Shown in pieces: positions 33,589-42,142 of a DNA stretch of 64,000 bases. Positions within the stretch are counted from its first letter, which is position 1. Every line of letters begins with the position of its first letter. The stretch spans positions 186,001-250,000 of the forward strand of contig JAFDYV010000004.1 in the NCBI GenBank assembly GCA_018267275.1, written 5' to 3'. This DNA comes from Bacteroidota bacterium. GTDB lineage: Bacteria > Bacteroidota > Bacteroidia > Cytophagales > Cyclobacteriaceae. A program made the translations under genes and the position numbers. The notes below the pieces were generated by a model. It was not told the origin of the DNA, did not search any database, and saw only the letters and a program-made list of their open reading frames with translations.

Positions 33589-34760
33589 TTTGACATTTTA
33601 ATTATTTTTCTTGCTGTTGATTTTCCTCCGAAGTCAAAAACGATTAGATATTGACCATTTGGCAATTTCGACAAATCTATCTCTGTAATAATAACATCTT
33701 TTTGGTCAACATAGCTAACGCCTACCTCACCCGCCATATTTTGGCCTAGAATATTGAAAATCTCAATAGCCTTGGGTAAGTCCCTTCCAGATGTTTGAAC
33801 TAAGACTTTATCTGAGGTTGGGTTAGGAAAGAGTTTGAGTTCTAATTCGATTTGATGTTCTTCCTCCTGAATCTTTCTCAGTTCGACTTCGTCTTGAGCC
33901 GTTCTTGCAACTGGAAAAGCTCTATTTTGATAATTATTTGAGTTACAGATCGCTTGAATTGTTGTGGCGTTTGTTACAGGGAGCACAACTCTTGCACAAT
34001 TTGTAGAAACGGGATCAATACTCGCATGAACAAAACTTGATATCGTTGGGCTACACCAATCATTGGAAATGTTTACTCGGGGCTGCTGAGTGTAGCTGCG
34101 TGTTACCTTAACTTTAAAAGGGACGGAAATGACAATATCGTCACCAACAAAACTGGGGTTCTTTGGGCGAACCTTCGCTGCCACTCTAAGATAAATGTTG
34201 TTATCATCGGTGCCAACACGAAATTGATAGGCGAACGGGTTCACAATACCACCAGAATTCACAACACGGAATGGGTATTGAGTCAAGCACCCAAAATTCA
34301 GAAACTCGGTGCGTCTTGTATCTCCATCTCTCACACCTGCATACCCAAGCTGATCTAACGGTAATTCATAGTCAGGTCCGTAGTCAAAGTAGTCACCATA
34401 GCCACGATATGAAACGAGTGCGCCTCTAATCTCGATTAAATCGACATCTGCAGCAGGATTAAGAACATATTTAATGTCGTTCTTGAGCCTGTATTCTCTA
34501 ATAATTGGATACTCAATCTGATTTTGACACGCACAGGGGCAAACCGTCACTGCGCAAGTGGTTAGTACATCACCATTTGGTGTCCATTCGTAACACTCTT
34601 GGTATTCGGTATAACATGGGCATGGTGGGTTTTCCACAACATTTTCATATTCAAAATATTCAACTTCTGGCGTTTCCAAAAGATTGATTACTCCCAAAGA
34701 GTTCTTGTAGATCGGGGTAAGTCCGTTGACTGGTTGATTTTGGGTTCCAGGCAAATACAA
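33585..34760 (-). CDS. C-terminal half of a split type IX secreted protein, with sorting domain
   Basis: 391 codons from a TTG at 34760. No signal peptide. The middle part is Cys-rich (NPPCPCYTEYQECYEW) and the last about 80 residues are a type A type IX sorting tail: LFPNPTSDKVLVQTSG, IEIFNILGQNM, DLSKLPNGQYLIVF and ARKIIKMSK. The same frame continues upstream for 31 sense codons to a TAA at 34854-34856 that ends the signal-peptide-bearing half. Without the upstream half this part could not be exported, so it is probably the lower half of a gene broken by one nonsense codon. Confidence 0.8.
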   Translation of the reverse strand: MYLPGTQNQPVNGLTPIYKNSLGVINLLETPEVEYFEYENVVENPPCPCYTEYQECYEWTPNGDVLTTCAVTVCPCACQNQIEYPIIREYRLKNDIKYVLNPAADVDLIEIRGALVSYRGYGDYFDYGPDYELPLDQLGYAGVRDGDTRRTEFLNFGCLTQYPFRVVNSGGIVNPFAYQFRVGTDDNNIYLRVAAKVRPKNPSFVGDDIVISVPFKVKVTRSYTQQPRVNISNDWCSPTISSFVHASIDPVSTNCARVVLPVTNATTIQAICNSNNYQNRAFPVARTAQDEVELRKIQEEEHQIELELKLFPNPTSDKVLVQTSGRDLPKAIEIFNILGQNMAGEVGVSYVDQKDVIITEIDLSKLPNGQYLIVFDFGGKSTARKIIKMSK

Positions 34761-34853
34761 CCTCGTTCCAATGCCATTGCGTGAGGAAATAATGTTTCCG
34801 CTACTGAAAGAATTTGTATTGAGCGTTACCTTGGTATTAGTCTGTATCGCATA

Positions 34854-35885
34854 TTACGTAGGAAATGTGATTGTTACCCCGGATGATTGCTCGCCACCTC
34901 CGCCCAACAGAAAGTCTAACATCCCAAGAGCCATCCCTACAAAAGGTACTGCTTTGAATTTTGTCGCGGATGACAGTGCGTTTTTTATTGTCGTGAAGCT
35001 GTCGAAAGTTTTTGCTCCGTTGTCAATTGCTCCAAGCGTACCGCTTAATATAGTTTGGCTAGCTCCCCCATTTATGATTGTTGTGTTCGTGCTCGTTGCT
35101 GTGATATTGCCGGAAGTTACCAATGTGCCATTAATCGTACCTGTTGTCCGAAAAGCCAAATTTGCATTGTCAATCAATACAATCCCAACATCTATCGCAG
35201 GGATTGCTTTACCCGCTGGATTTTGACAACTACAAGCATCGTAAGCCAAAGGTAAATCTGCATAAACCCATTCGTAAGGACAAACATTGCAATAGTCATT
35301 TAATGCAATAACTTGAACCTTTGTAGAGAATTGATCTAGTGCTTTAGCTGTTCTTGGAGTAAGCTCATTGTTTTGGCCGATTTGTGTAAACTCAAATATT
35401 GATGATTGGTTATTTGGAGATGGCACATCGGAGCCTTCAAACATTATTTTCAGCGCAACCGCTGTATTACCGAAATTGATGTTGTTCCTGATGAGAAGCA
35501 CAAAAACCCTCATTAACCCAGTGTTTTTGTTGTATAAAATAAAACTTGGTGGTGTATTTAGTGGATTCGAACTGCTCCCAAATCTAACTTGAAGCAATTC
35601 CCACCCGCTCATTGGTCGAAAATCTTTCAACCCGCCTTTGTGTGTATTATCATAAAACCGGGCTGTGTTGCCAGTCGGCAAGTAGAACGGTGAAGTGACC
35701 GGGTAATTTGTAACTGATGACCCCGATGGAGGAGCAACATAGATTGATTCAAATCTCTCAGACAACCAATCAAACTGTGACGGGATATAAGTTGAGCCAG
35801 GAATAGGAGCACAGACTTGTGAATAAGATGAAGAGAGTGCCCATAAAAGAAACCAAATAATGAAATGGATGCGAAAATTTTTCAT
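34854..35885 (-). CDS. N-terminal half of a split type IX secreted protein
   Basis: From the ATG at 35885 the product has a signal peptide (MKNFRIHFIIWFLLWALSSS) ending about SYSQ, then about 320 residues without a recognised family (FDWLSERFESIYV, VLLIRNNINFGNTAVALK). The last residues GGGGEQSSGVTITFPT stop at TAA. It lacks the sorting tail needed to leave through type IX. The frame then reads on, without any shift, into the half that carries that tail (positions 34853 to 33585). Either one point mutation or sequencing error, or a true readthrough signal. The open frame extends to 35936 but that adds only a poor upstream stretch. Confidence 0.75.
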   Translation of the reverse strand: MKNFRIHFIIWFLLWALSSSYSQVCAPIPGSTYIPSQFDWLSERFESIYVAPPSGSSVTNYPVTSPFYLPTGNTARFYDNTHKGGLKDFRPMSGWELLQVRFGSSSNPLNTPPSFILYNKNTGLMRVFVLLIRNNINFGNTAVALKIMFEGSDVPSPNNQSSIFEFTQIGQNNELTPRTAKALDQFSTKVQVIALNDYCNVCPYEWVYADLPLAYDACSCQNPAGKAIPAIDVGIVLIDNANLAFRTTGTINGTLVTSGNITATSTNTTIINGGASQTILSGTLGAIDNGAKTFDSFTTIKNALSSATKFKAVPFVGMALGMLDFLLGGGGEQSSGVTITFPT

Positions 35886-36003
35886 AGCGATTTGAAATCC
35901 AAACACAAAATAACCAATTAAATTCATCATCCTCAAGTTGGAAATGGATATTATTCTTCCATGAATAATAACTGTTTAAACAATTAAAATCGCTTTTCAG
36001 AAA

Positions 36004-36450
36004 TCAAAATACCACCTCATCTGTAATCGTCAGCTTGGTACCATCGAGAGAGGTTCGATATTTTAGTAAAGGATTGCGCACCGGCCCGCCCGTTGGGTAG
36101 CCATCTGAGAAACTAAACGTGGAGCCACAGCCTTTCATGAACAAACCCGAGCCATCTACCATTACGGGCACATCATCGTCTACCGAGCACCTGCGCTCAT
36201 AGGCAATGTAGTTCGTTTCGCTTTCGCGATATAAGATGATGCCGCTCATTCCGCCCTCGTTTACATATACATAGCCACCGTCAAGTTTCAAGCGCTGAAA
36301 TTGTGGGTATTGCAAATTGATGTTGATAGGTGGAAAGGATGCTTGGGCGCTAGCAGAGTGGCTAACCGAGAACAATGCCAAGAAGGCTGCAAGCCACAGG
36401 CCACAAGCCGCAAGCGGTTTGGCTTTTTGATTTGATATTGAAATTTTCAA
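36004..36450 (-). CDS. Exported protein of unknown function, signal peptide built from a repeat
   Basis: From a TTG at 36450 the product starts KISISNQKAKPLAACG and has a hydrophobic core LWLAAFLALFSVSHSASAQA, then about 110 residues with YPQFQRLKLDGGYVYVN, ERRCSVDDDVPVMVDG and GCGSTFSFSDGYPTGGP. The Cys pair and SDGYPTGGPVRNPLL give it a compact beta look; this resembles periplasmic proteins with a Rieske-like fold, but only loosely. The frame is open to 36534; that would put the other arm of the repeat in the coding region and overlap the dehydrogenase gene by 17 bases. No family named. Confidence 0.6.
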   Translation of the reverse strand: MKISISNQKAKPLAACGLWLAAFLALFSVSHSASAQASFPPININLQYPQFQRLKLDGGYVYVNEGGMSGIILYRESETNYIAYERRCSVDDDVPVMVDGSGLFMKGCGSTFSFSDGYPTGGPVRNPLLKYRTSLDGTKLTITDEVVF

Positions 36451-36508
36451 AAAGAATAAACAAGATAGCCCAAAGCAGCGTGTAGCTTGTGGCTTGAAGC
36501 CTGTGGCC
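36386..36508. repeat. Palindromic repeat pair at the start of the exported-protein gene
   Basis: GCTGCAAGCCACAGGCCACA (from 36386) and GCTTGTGGCTTGAAGCCTGT (from 36485) are complementary in large part and are separated by about 70 bases. GCTGCAAGCCACA and GCTTGTGGYTTGAAGC recur at 18762-18828 inside the efflux-channel gene. Both genes read TGGCTTGCAGC as Trp-Leu-Ala-Ala of a signal peptide. Confidence 0.6.
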
Positions 36509-36517
36509 TTATTTCCA

Positions 36518-37375
36518 TCAAACATTGTATTCATAAAATCCTTTTCCTGTTTTTCTACCCAATTGTTGTGCCATTACCTTTTGTTCTTGAATGCGGCTGG
36601 GGCGAAAGCGTGGCTCTTGATGAAAGGAGTGATAAAGGGAAGAGGTAACTGCAAAATTTACATCCATGCCAATCAAGTCCATCAATTCGAACGGGCCCAT
36701 CTTAAAACCGGCACTCTTCAGCAACCTATCAATTTGTTCGTGCGTGGCCACCCCCTCTTCCAATAACTTCAAGGCCTCCACATAATAATGGCGGGCCACC
36801 CGGTTAACGATAAAACCAGGCGAATCTTTTACCATCACCGCAGTTTTTTGCAAGGAAGCCGAAAAGATTTTCATTTTTTCTGCAACATCATTTGAAGTGG
36901 CCACTCCTGAGATCACCTCCACCAACTTCATAAGGGGAGCCGGGTTAAAGAAATGCAAGCCTACACATTGCTGCGGATTTTTTAATACCGAAGCGATTTG
37001 TGTAACGGGAATGGAAGAAGTATTGGTTGCCAAGATTGCTTTGCCCAGATTGATGGCTTCCAACTCTGCGAATAGTTTCTGCTTGATATCCAACTTTTCT
37101 ACGATGGCCTCAATCACTACATCTACTTTAAGGTCGGCTAGCTGCGATGCTGTTGACAATCGGCTAAGGGTATTGGTCCTTGTTTCTTCCGTCACTTTAC
37201 CCTTCGCCACCAACTGTGCAAGTCCTTGGCTGATGTTGTCGATTGCTTTGTTTGCAAGGGCAGGAGTTACATCATAAATTTTGGTGTTATAACCGCTCGC
37301 AGCACATACCTGCGCAATGCCCTGGCCCATGGTGCCAGCGCCCACGACAGCTACCGTTGCGATGCGACCACTCAT
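36518..37375 (-). CDS. 3-hydroxybutyryl-CoA / 3-hydroxyacyl-CoA dehydrogenase
   Basis: 285 residues, cytoplasmic NAD-dependent enzyme. Rossmann motif VVGAGTMGQGIAQVCAASGY at the N-terminus, ATNTSSIPVT, the catalytic region VGLHFFNPAPLMKLVEVI (His with nearby Glu), and the C-terminal dimer domain DSPGFIVNRV and GPFELMDLIGMDV. Length fits the single-domain Hbd/PaaH family. It acts on 3-hydroxyacyl-CoA in fatty acid or butyrate-type metabolism. Its start overlaps pheS by 4 bases, an unrelated but coupled neighbour. Confidence 0.94.
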   Translation of the reverse strand: MSGRIATVAVVGAGTMGQGIAQVCAASGYNTKIYDVTPALANKAIDNISQGLAQLVAKGKVTEETRTNTLSRLSTASQLADLKVDVVIEAIVEKLDIKQKLFAELEAINLGKAILATNTSSIPVTQIASVLKNPQQCVGLHFFNPAPLMKLVEVISGVATSNDVAEKMKIFSASLQKTAVMVKDSPGFIVNRVARHYYVEALKLLEEGVATHEQIDRLLKSAGFKMGPFELMDLIGMDVNFAVTSSLYHSFHQEPRFRPSRIQEQKVMAQQLGRKTGKGFYEYNV

Positions 37376-38409
37376 CCAATTACGACTTTAAACTGCTTTA
37401 AAAAGCGCAAATCATTTTCGGAATACAAACGCAAATCATTTACGCCATAGCGCAGCATGGTAATTCGTTCGATCCCCATACCGAAAGCAAACCCAGTAAA
37501 CTCTTCCGGGTCAATATTCACATGGCGTAGCACATTGGGATGCACCATGCCCGATCCGGCAATCTCCACCCAGCCGCTGTATTTGCAAACATTACAACCC
37601 TTGCCGTGACAAATCAAACAAGAGATGTCGATTTCTGCACTTGGTTCGGTAAACGGAAAGAATGAAGGGCGCAGACGGATTTTCGTGTCCTGCCCAAACA
37701 TCTCTTTCGCAAAATGATAAAGCGTTTGCTTCAAATCGCGGAAGCTCACATTTCGGTCGACATACAAGCCTTCTACCTGATGAAAGAAGCAGTGTGCTCG
37801 TGCAGATATGGCTTCGTTGCGATAAACGCGTCCGGGCATGATAGAACGAATCGGTGGCTTTTGCTTTTCCATCAACCGAATCTGTACGTTGGAGGTATGT
37901 GTGCGCAGCAACACATCGCTACCTTCCGCCCCCGACTTCTCGACAAAAAAAGTGTCTTGCATTTCGCGCGCGGGGTGATTAGGTGGGAAGTTGAGTGCCG
38001 AAAAGTTATGCCAATCATCTTCCACTTCCGGGCCATCGCTTACGTTAAAACCAAGTCGCTCAAAAATTTCAATAATGCGATAGCGCGTTAATGTAAGCGG
38101 ATGCAAGTTGCCCGTTTTATTGGGAATCACGGGCAAGGAAAGGTCAATGTCTGTCGCTGTGGTGGCCGCACCATTTTCCAGTTCTTCTTGCCACGTTTTG
38201 AATTTGCCCTCCGCCAATTGTTTCAAGTCGTTGAGCACCTTGCCCAATTTCTTTTTCTCTTCGGGCAACGCTGCCTTCAGGTCGTCAAACAAAGTAGGCA
38301 CCAAGCCCTTTTTGCTAATGAATCTCAACCGAAAGGTTTCGAGGTCTTCTTTCGACTTTACCAAAAATGCCTCCACCTCTTGCTGGATGGCTTTAACTTT
38401 TTCTTCCAT
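37372..38409 (-). CDS. pheS: Phenylalanyl-tRNA synthetase alpha subunit
   Basis: 345 residues from the ATG at 38409 (MEEKVKAIQQEVEAF). N-terminal coiled coil, then class II catalytic core: HPLTLTRYRIIEIF, RTHTSNVQIRLM, ARAHCFFHQVEGLYVD (motif 2 region), LRPSFFPFTEPSAE and GFAFGMGIERITMLRYG (motif 3). A Cys cluster CLICHGKGCNVC lies before it, as in other PheS. The frame reaches 38445, but the ATG at 38409 matches known starts. pheT is not in the window. Confidence 0.97.
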   Translation of the reverse strand: MEEKVKAIQQEVEAFLVKSKEDLETFRLRFISKKGLVPTLFDDLKAALPEEKKKLGKVLNDLKQLAEGKFKTWQEELENGAATTATDIDLSLPVIPNKTGNLHPLTLTRYRIIEIFERLGFNVSDGPEVEDDWHNFSALNFPPNHPAREMQDTFFVEKSGAEGSDVLLRTHTSNVQIRLMEKQKPPIRSIMPGRVYRNEAISARAHCFFHQVEGLYVDRNVSFRDLKQTLYHFAKEMFGQDTKIRLRPSFFPFTEPSAEIDISCLICHGKGCNVCKYSGWVEIAGSGMVHPNVLRHVNIDPEEFTGFAFGMGIERITMLRYGVNDLRLYSENDLRFLKQFKVVIG

Positions 38410-38419
38410 GCGGTGTCGC

Positions 38420-39406
38420 TCAACGCTGAGCTTTCTTAATAACAAAGTTTATGACAAGGCAAATGCCAATGACTATTGGCAAAACTAATTGATCGGATTG
38501 GTTTCTCAACAGCCACGCCAGCAGAATAAACCCGAGATTAATACCCACCAAAACCAACACCGTTTGGGCATGGCTGAATTGGAGATTAAGCAGTTGGTGG
38601 TGCAGGTGATTGCGATCTGCCTTAAATGGTGACTGCAGTTTTCGCAAACGCAGGATGATGACTCTCAACGTATCAAAAACCGGTATGATCACCACGCAAA
38701 TAGCGGTAGCTACAGACGATTGGAATTTGGCCTGGTTTGTTTCAGGCAATTGATGATTGCCGTTAATAAACTGAATGGCCATGAAGGAAAGCAAAAAGCC
38801 AATCATCAAAGCACCCGTATCGCCCATAAAAATCTTGGATGGCTGCCAGTTAAAAATCAAAAAGCCCAGAATGGCACCAACAAAAGTCATGGCTACCAAA
38901 CTCAGCACGATATCGCCAATGGCATAAAACCATAGCCCGAAAAACACCAACGCGACCATGCCAATAGAACCTGCGAGGCCATCCACTCCATCAATCAGAT
39001 TGTAGGCGTTGGTAAGAATAATCAACGTAAAAATGCTGATAAACCAAATTACCCATTGGGGAACAAAGGGCAAATCGATGAGGCCGTAGGTTGAGTTAAG
39101 GGTGATGTTGTCTAAGAAAACCAATAACAACACGGGCAAGAACTGGCTATACAGCTTTTGCTTGGGTGTAAGGGCAAGCACATCATCGCGCAGCCCAATA
39201 AGGAACATAACCGACAGCGAAATAAAGAGGTATTTTTGGTTGGCCCAATCGGTGAGCGAAAGTGACATCACCAACGCAAAAAGGCTGCCCAAAAAAATAG
39301 CAACACCGCCCATCGATGGTTTAAAGTCAGAGTGGATTTTGTGGTTGCCAGGGGAATCATAAAGCTTCCATTGGCTAAGCACCTTAATAAGCACTGGCAT
39401 CACCAA
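38420..39406 (-). CDS. WecA/MraY-family glycosyl-1-phosphate transferase
   Basis: Polytopic membrane enzyme that transfers a sugar 1-phosphate (usually GlcNAc or GalNAc) to undecaprenyl phosphate, starting a polysaccharide on the lipid carrier. Motifs: NHKIHSDFKPSMGG, the Asp-rich DDVLALTPKQKL, NAYNLIDGVDGLAGSIG and IFMGDTGALMIGFLL, then DTLRVIILRL and the His-rich NHLHHQL. The frame's first start-like codons are TTG 39406, GTG and ATG 39400, but family members have one more N-terminal helix; the same frame supplies it (LLLYTAISFLISFLV) back to an ATT at 39451, so the true start may be that ATT. Ends 10 bases before pheS. Confidence 0.88.
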   Translation of the reverse strand: MVMPVLIKVLSQWKLYDSPGNHKIHSDFKPSMGGVAIFLGSLFALVMSLSLTDWANQKYLFISLSVMFLIGLRDDVLALTPKQKLYSQFLPVLLLVFLDNITLNSTYGLIDLPFVPQWVIWFISIFTLIILTNAYNLIDGVDGLAGSIGMVALVFFGLWFYAIGDIVLSLVAMTFVGAILGFLIFNWQPSKIFMGDTGALMIGFLLSFMAIQFINGNHQLPETNQAKFQSSVATAICVVIIPVFDTLRVIILRLRKLQSPFKADRNHLHHQLLNLQFSHAQTVLVLVGINLGFILLAWLLRNQSDQLVLPIVIGICLVINFVIKKAQR

Positions 39407-39474
39407 AAAGGAAATGAGGAAAGAGATGGCAGTATAGAGCAGTAGCCGAATGATAAAGGTTGTCGTTTAGGTGG

Positions 39475-40803
39475 TTAATAAGCCTTTTCGCTGCCGCGCA
39501 GTAGACTTACCACGGTCAAAAATACAATCTTAATGTCCAACCAAAAAGACCAGTGCTCAATGTAGTAACGGTCCAGGCGCACACGATTTTCCATATCAGC
39601 CAAATCTTTGGTTTCGCCCCGGTAACCCAGGCACTGCGCTAGGCCTGTAATGCCAGGCTTTACGTAATGGCGAGCCATTAAATTCTGAATGTGCACTGCA
39701 AACTTTTCATTAAGTTTAATGGGGTGTGGCCGAGGGCCAATCAAAGACATCTCACCTTTCAGCACGTTAATAAACTGCGGCAGTTCGTCAATACTACTTT
39801 TCCGTAAGAACTTACCAACTGAAGTAATGCGCGCATCATCTTTTGTTGCTTGCTTGGTATCCGCCTCTTGGTTTACCACCATGGTTCTAAATTTGATGCA
39901 ACCGAAAGGTGCATTCTTGAGGCCATTTCTTTTTTGTATGAAAAATATTGGACCTTTCGAATCAATCTTGATAATGATTGCAATCAGTGGCAACAGCCAA
40001 GACAAAACGAGGACTACAAAGAGTAGACCAAACACTAAATCGAATGACCTTTTTATTGCTTGATTCAATGGCTCGTCAATGGGAAGTGCCGACACCTGTT
40101 TAGTTTGCAGTTCTTTCTCTTGTACCGATAAGAGATGAGAAGAGCTGCTGCCACTGTCCACAACAATTTTTACTTGAATCAAAGACTCTAATCCAAAATT
40201 GATGAGGTCGTTCAAATGCTGCGCGGAGGCGCGAGGGGCACACCAAAAAATTTGGTGAATGTCATGCTGCTCGCAGAAAGATCTGATGGATGATAACAGG
40301 TGTGGCGTGTCGGCAAAATCAATTTGGCCTACAAAGCGAAAACCCTCATCGGGGTTTAGCGCATAATGTTTTCTGATTTCCGCAGCGACCTCATTTTTAC
40401 CGATGAGTAAATAATTTCGAATCACTTCGTGCGTGCGGATTTTTCGTATGTAGAGAGCAACGAGTCTAATGATAAAATAACTTGGCACAAACACTGCGTA
40501 CAACCAAGCAATTTGGGATGCAGAATAGCTGCGTTTAAAAAATAGTACGAGCGATGCCAGTACACCGAGGTGTATAAAAAGAAAAACCAGCTGACTTTTA
40601 AGAATCTGCGAAACCGTCCAGGTTTTGGCTACTGCATATGGATTAGCGACCAAAGCAAGAAAAATCCAGGCTAAATTGGAGTAAATGACAAGGTAAATTG
40701 CGTTTCGAACTGTCGCAGGCTCCCACCAAAATGCCAAGGCCATTGCCATGTTTAGCAGCAACAAGTCGATAAGAAAGAAGAGTATTTTCGCTAGACCAGA
40801 CAT
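39475..40803 (-). CDS. Polyprenyl glycosylphosphotransferase (WcaJ-like)
   Basis: 442 residues. Four N-terminal membrane helices and a CoA-binding-like middle domain, then the catalytic bacterial sugar transferase domain from about 260: KRSFDLVFGLLFVV, PIFFIQKRNGLKNAPF, IKFRTM, the catalytic acid pair in RKSSIDELPQFINVL, GEMSLIGPRPHP and KPGITGLAQ. It adds the first sugar phosphate (glucose or galactose) to undecaprenyl phosphate. Its ATG abuts the stop of the ligase-like gene directly. Lies next to a WecA-type enzyme, so two initiation activities are encoded side by side. Confidence 0.94.
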   Translation of the reverse strand: MSGLAKILFFLIDLLLLNMAMALAFWWEPATVRNAIYLVIYSNLAWIFLALVANPYAVAKTWTVSQILKSQLVFLFIHLGVLASLVLFFKRSYSASQIAWLYAVFVPSYFIIRLVALYIRKIRTHEVIRNYLLIGKNEVAAEIRKHYALNPDEGFRFVGQIDFADTPHLLSSIRSFCEQHDIHQIFWCAPRASAQHLNDLINFGLESLIQVKIVVDSGSSSSHLLSVQEKELQTKQVSALPIDEPLNQAIKRSFDLVFGLLFVVLVLSWLLPLIAIIIKIDSKGPIFFIQKRNGLKNAPFGCIKFRTMVVNQEADTKQATKDDARITSVGKFLRKSSIDELPQFINVLKGEMSLIGPRPHPIKLNEKFAVHIQNLMARHYVKPGITGLAQCLGYRGETKDLADMENRVRLDRYYIEHWSFWLDIKIVFLTVVSLLRGSEKAY

Positions 40804-42024
40804 TCAAATATTTACCGATGCATTTGGCTCTCGCAAGTTATCAAGTTTAGCCGATTCGGCTGACGGCAAGGTTGCGTAGTGGGCAATTAAAATTTGATGT
40901 ACAAAACCAAAAAAAACCACTCCTTGGTATCTCCCCAAAAAAACTTCGGTAATGCCGTAGAGCACGAACGGATACAGTAGCAGCAAACCCAATAAATCTT
41001 TTGCACCCGTGGCCAAATACAATGGCCTTACCATCATCAACAAAAAAGCAATAAGCCCGACCATTCCATTGCTCAGCATCATTTGCACATACTGGTTGTG
41101 TGCATTGAGGTTACTGTCAGCAAAATGTTCCATTTGATGGCTGCGATAATATTGGTTCAACGCTTCTTCATAATCTCCAGTGCCCACGCCCATCCATTTA
41201 TTGCTGCTCGCGTTCATCGCTGCCTCCCACAGGTCAAACCGTTCCCAGTAGTCGGTGTGGGTGTCGCGGCCTTCTTGCAGCGGGGCCCAGGTTGCCCAAG
41301 TACCCAAAATGGCAATGGCTGCCACAACAAAAATGACGGCTAGCATCTCCCGTTTAGAAGTGCGTTGAATCAAATACTTTGAGATGAAAAAGGAAAAAAC
41401 AAATAGCAAACTGATAAATACCGTTTGGCTGCCCGTGAGCAACAGCACAAAAAAGAAAAAAGCAACTACCGCAATTGGTATGAGTAAGTACCTGCGAGGC
41501 GTTTCAAAATAAAATTTGTAAAGTGCGAAAGTAATGCCAAACACCAAGTAATAACCAAAGTAAGTGGGTTGGGCATCGATGGTTTTGGTGAGGTTTTCAA
41601 AAAGAAAAAAATCAACCGAAGGTTGCGCAGAAAGTGAGTAGTGATATAATGCAACCCCCAAACAAATTGCACATGCCACAGCCAAGCCTGCAACAAATGC
41701 TTCAAATAATTGCGTGAGATTTTGTTTGAGTAACGGACCTAACCGGTAAACCACCAACGGCAGGGCAAGTAAGCACAAACTGGTTTCCAACTGTCGAAAT
41801 GCCAACTCAGTATTTTGAGAATAGGCCACTCCAACCACCAAAACCAAAAAGTAAATGGCTATATCCCACCATTGTTGAATAAACCCCTTCCACTGAAACG
41901 GTCGATGCCCGACAAACAGGCTCACTATAGCAAGCAAAATCAGGAGGCGCGAACTTGCCAGCTGAGAAATGGGAACAGAGAAGCAAAATAATAGAAACAA
42001 GTAGGTCTTTAGTCTTTGAATCAC
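40804..42024 (-). CDS. O-antigen ligase/polymerase-like membrane protein (copy 1)
   Basis: 406 residues, about ten to twelve helices and a large periplasmic loop in the C-terminal third (WERFDLWEAAMNASSNKWMGVGTGDYEEAL, with AHNQYVQMMLSNGMVGLIAF). That pattern is the O-antigen ligase (Wzy/WaaL) family. GTG start at 42024. It may polymerise repeat units or ligate them to lipid A core. Its direct contact with the WcaJ-like gene suggests it belongs to the same product. Confidence 0.85.
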   Translation of the reverse strand: MIQRLKTYLFLLFCFSVPISQLASSRLLILLAIVSLFVGHRPFQWKGFIQQWWDIAIYFLVLVVGVAYSQNTELAFRQLETSLCLLALPLVVYRLGPLLKQNLTQLFEAFVAGLAVACAICLGVALYHYSLSAQPSVDFFLFENLTKTIDAQPTYFGYYLVFGITFALYKFYFETPRRYLLIPIAVVAFFFFVLLLTGSQTVFISLLFVFSFFISKYLIQRTSKREMLAVIFVVAAIAILGTWATWAPLQEGRDTHTDYWERFDLWEAAMNASSNKWMGVGTGDYEEALNQYYRSHQMEHFADSNLNAHNQYVQMMLSNGMVGLIAFLLMMVRPLYLATGAKDLLGLLLLYPFVLYGITEVFLGRYQGVVFFGFVHQILIAHYATLPSAESAKLDNLREPNASVNI

Positions 42025-42050
42025 GCTGCGAAGAGGAAATAATTATCAAC

Positions 42051-42058
42051 CAAAATTA
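42051..42058 (-). promoter_or_regulatory. Candidate -7 promoter element of the ligase-WcaJ-WecA-pheS group
   Basis: Read on the minus strand, TAATTTTG is an exact TAnnTTTG 27 bases upstream of the GTG start; a TTG/TTTC lies roughly 18-24 bases upstream as a weak -33. Confidence 0.45.
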
Positions 42059-42142
42059 GCCTTTAGTTGAAACTTTGAAACAACTTTTATCGTCAAAGTG
42101 CTCAGAATGTAGGCGTGAGTTTAAACTAGTAACCTAGACGCA

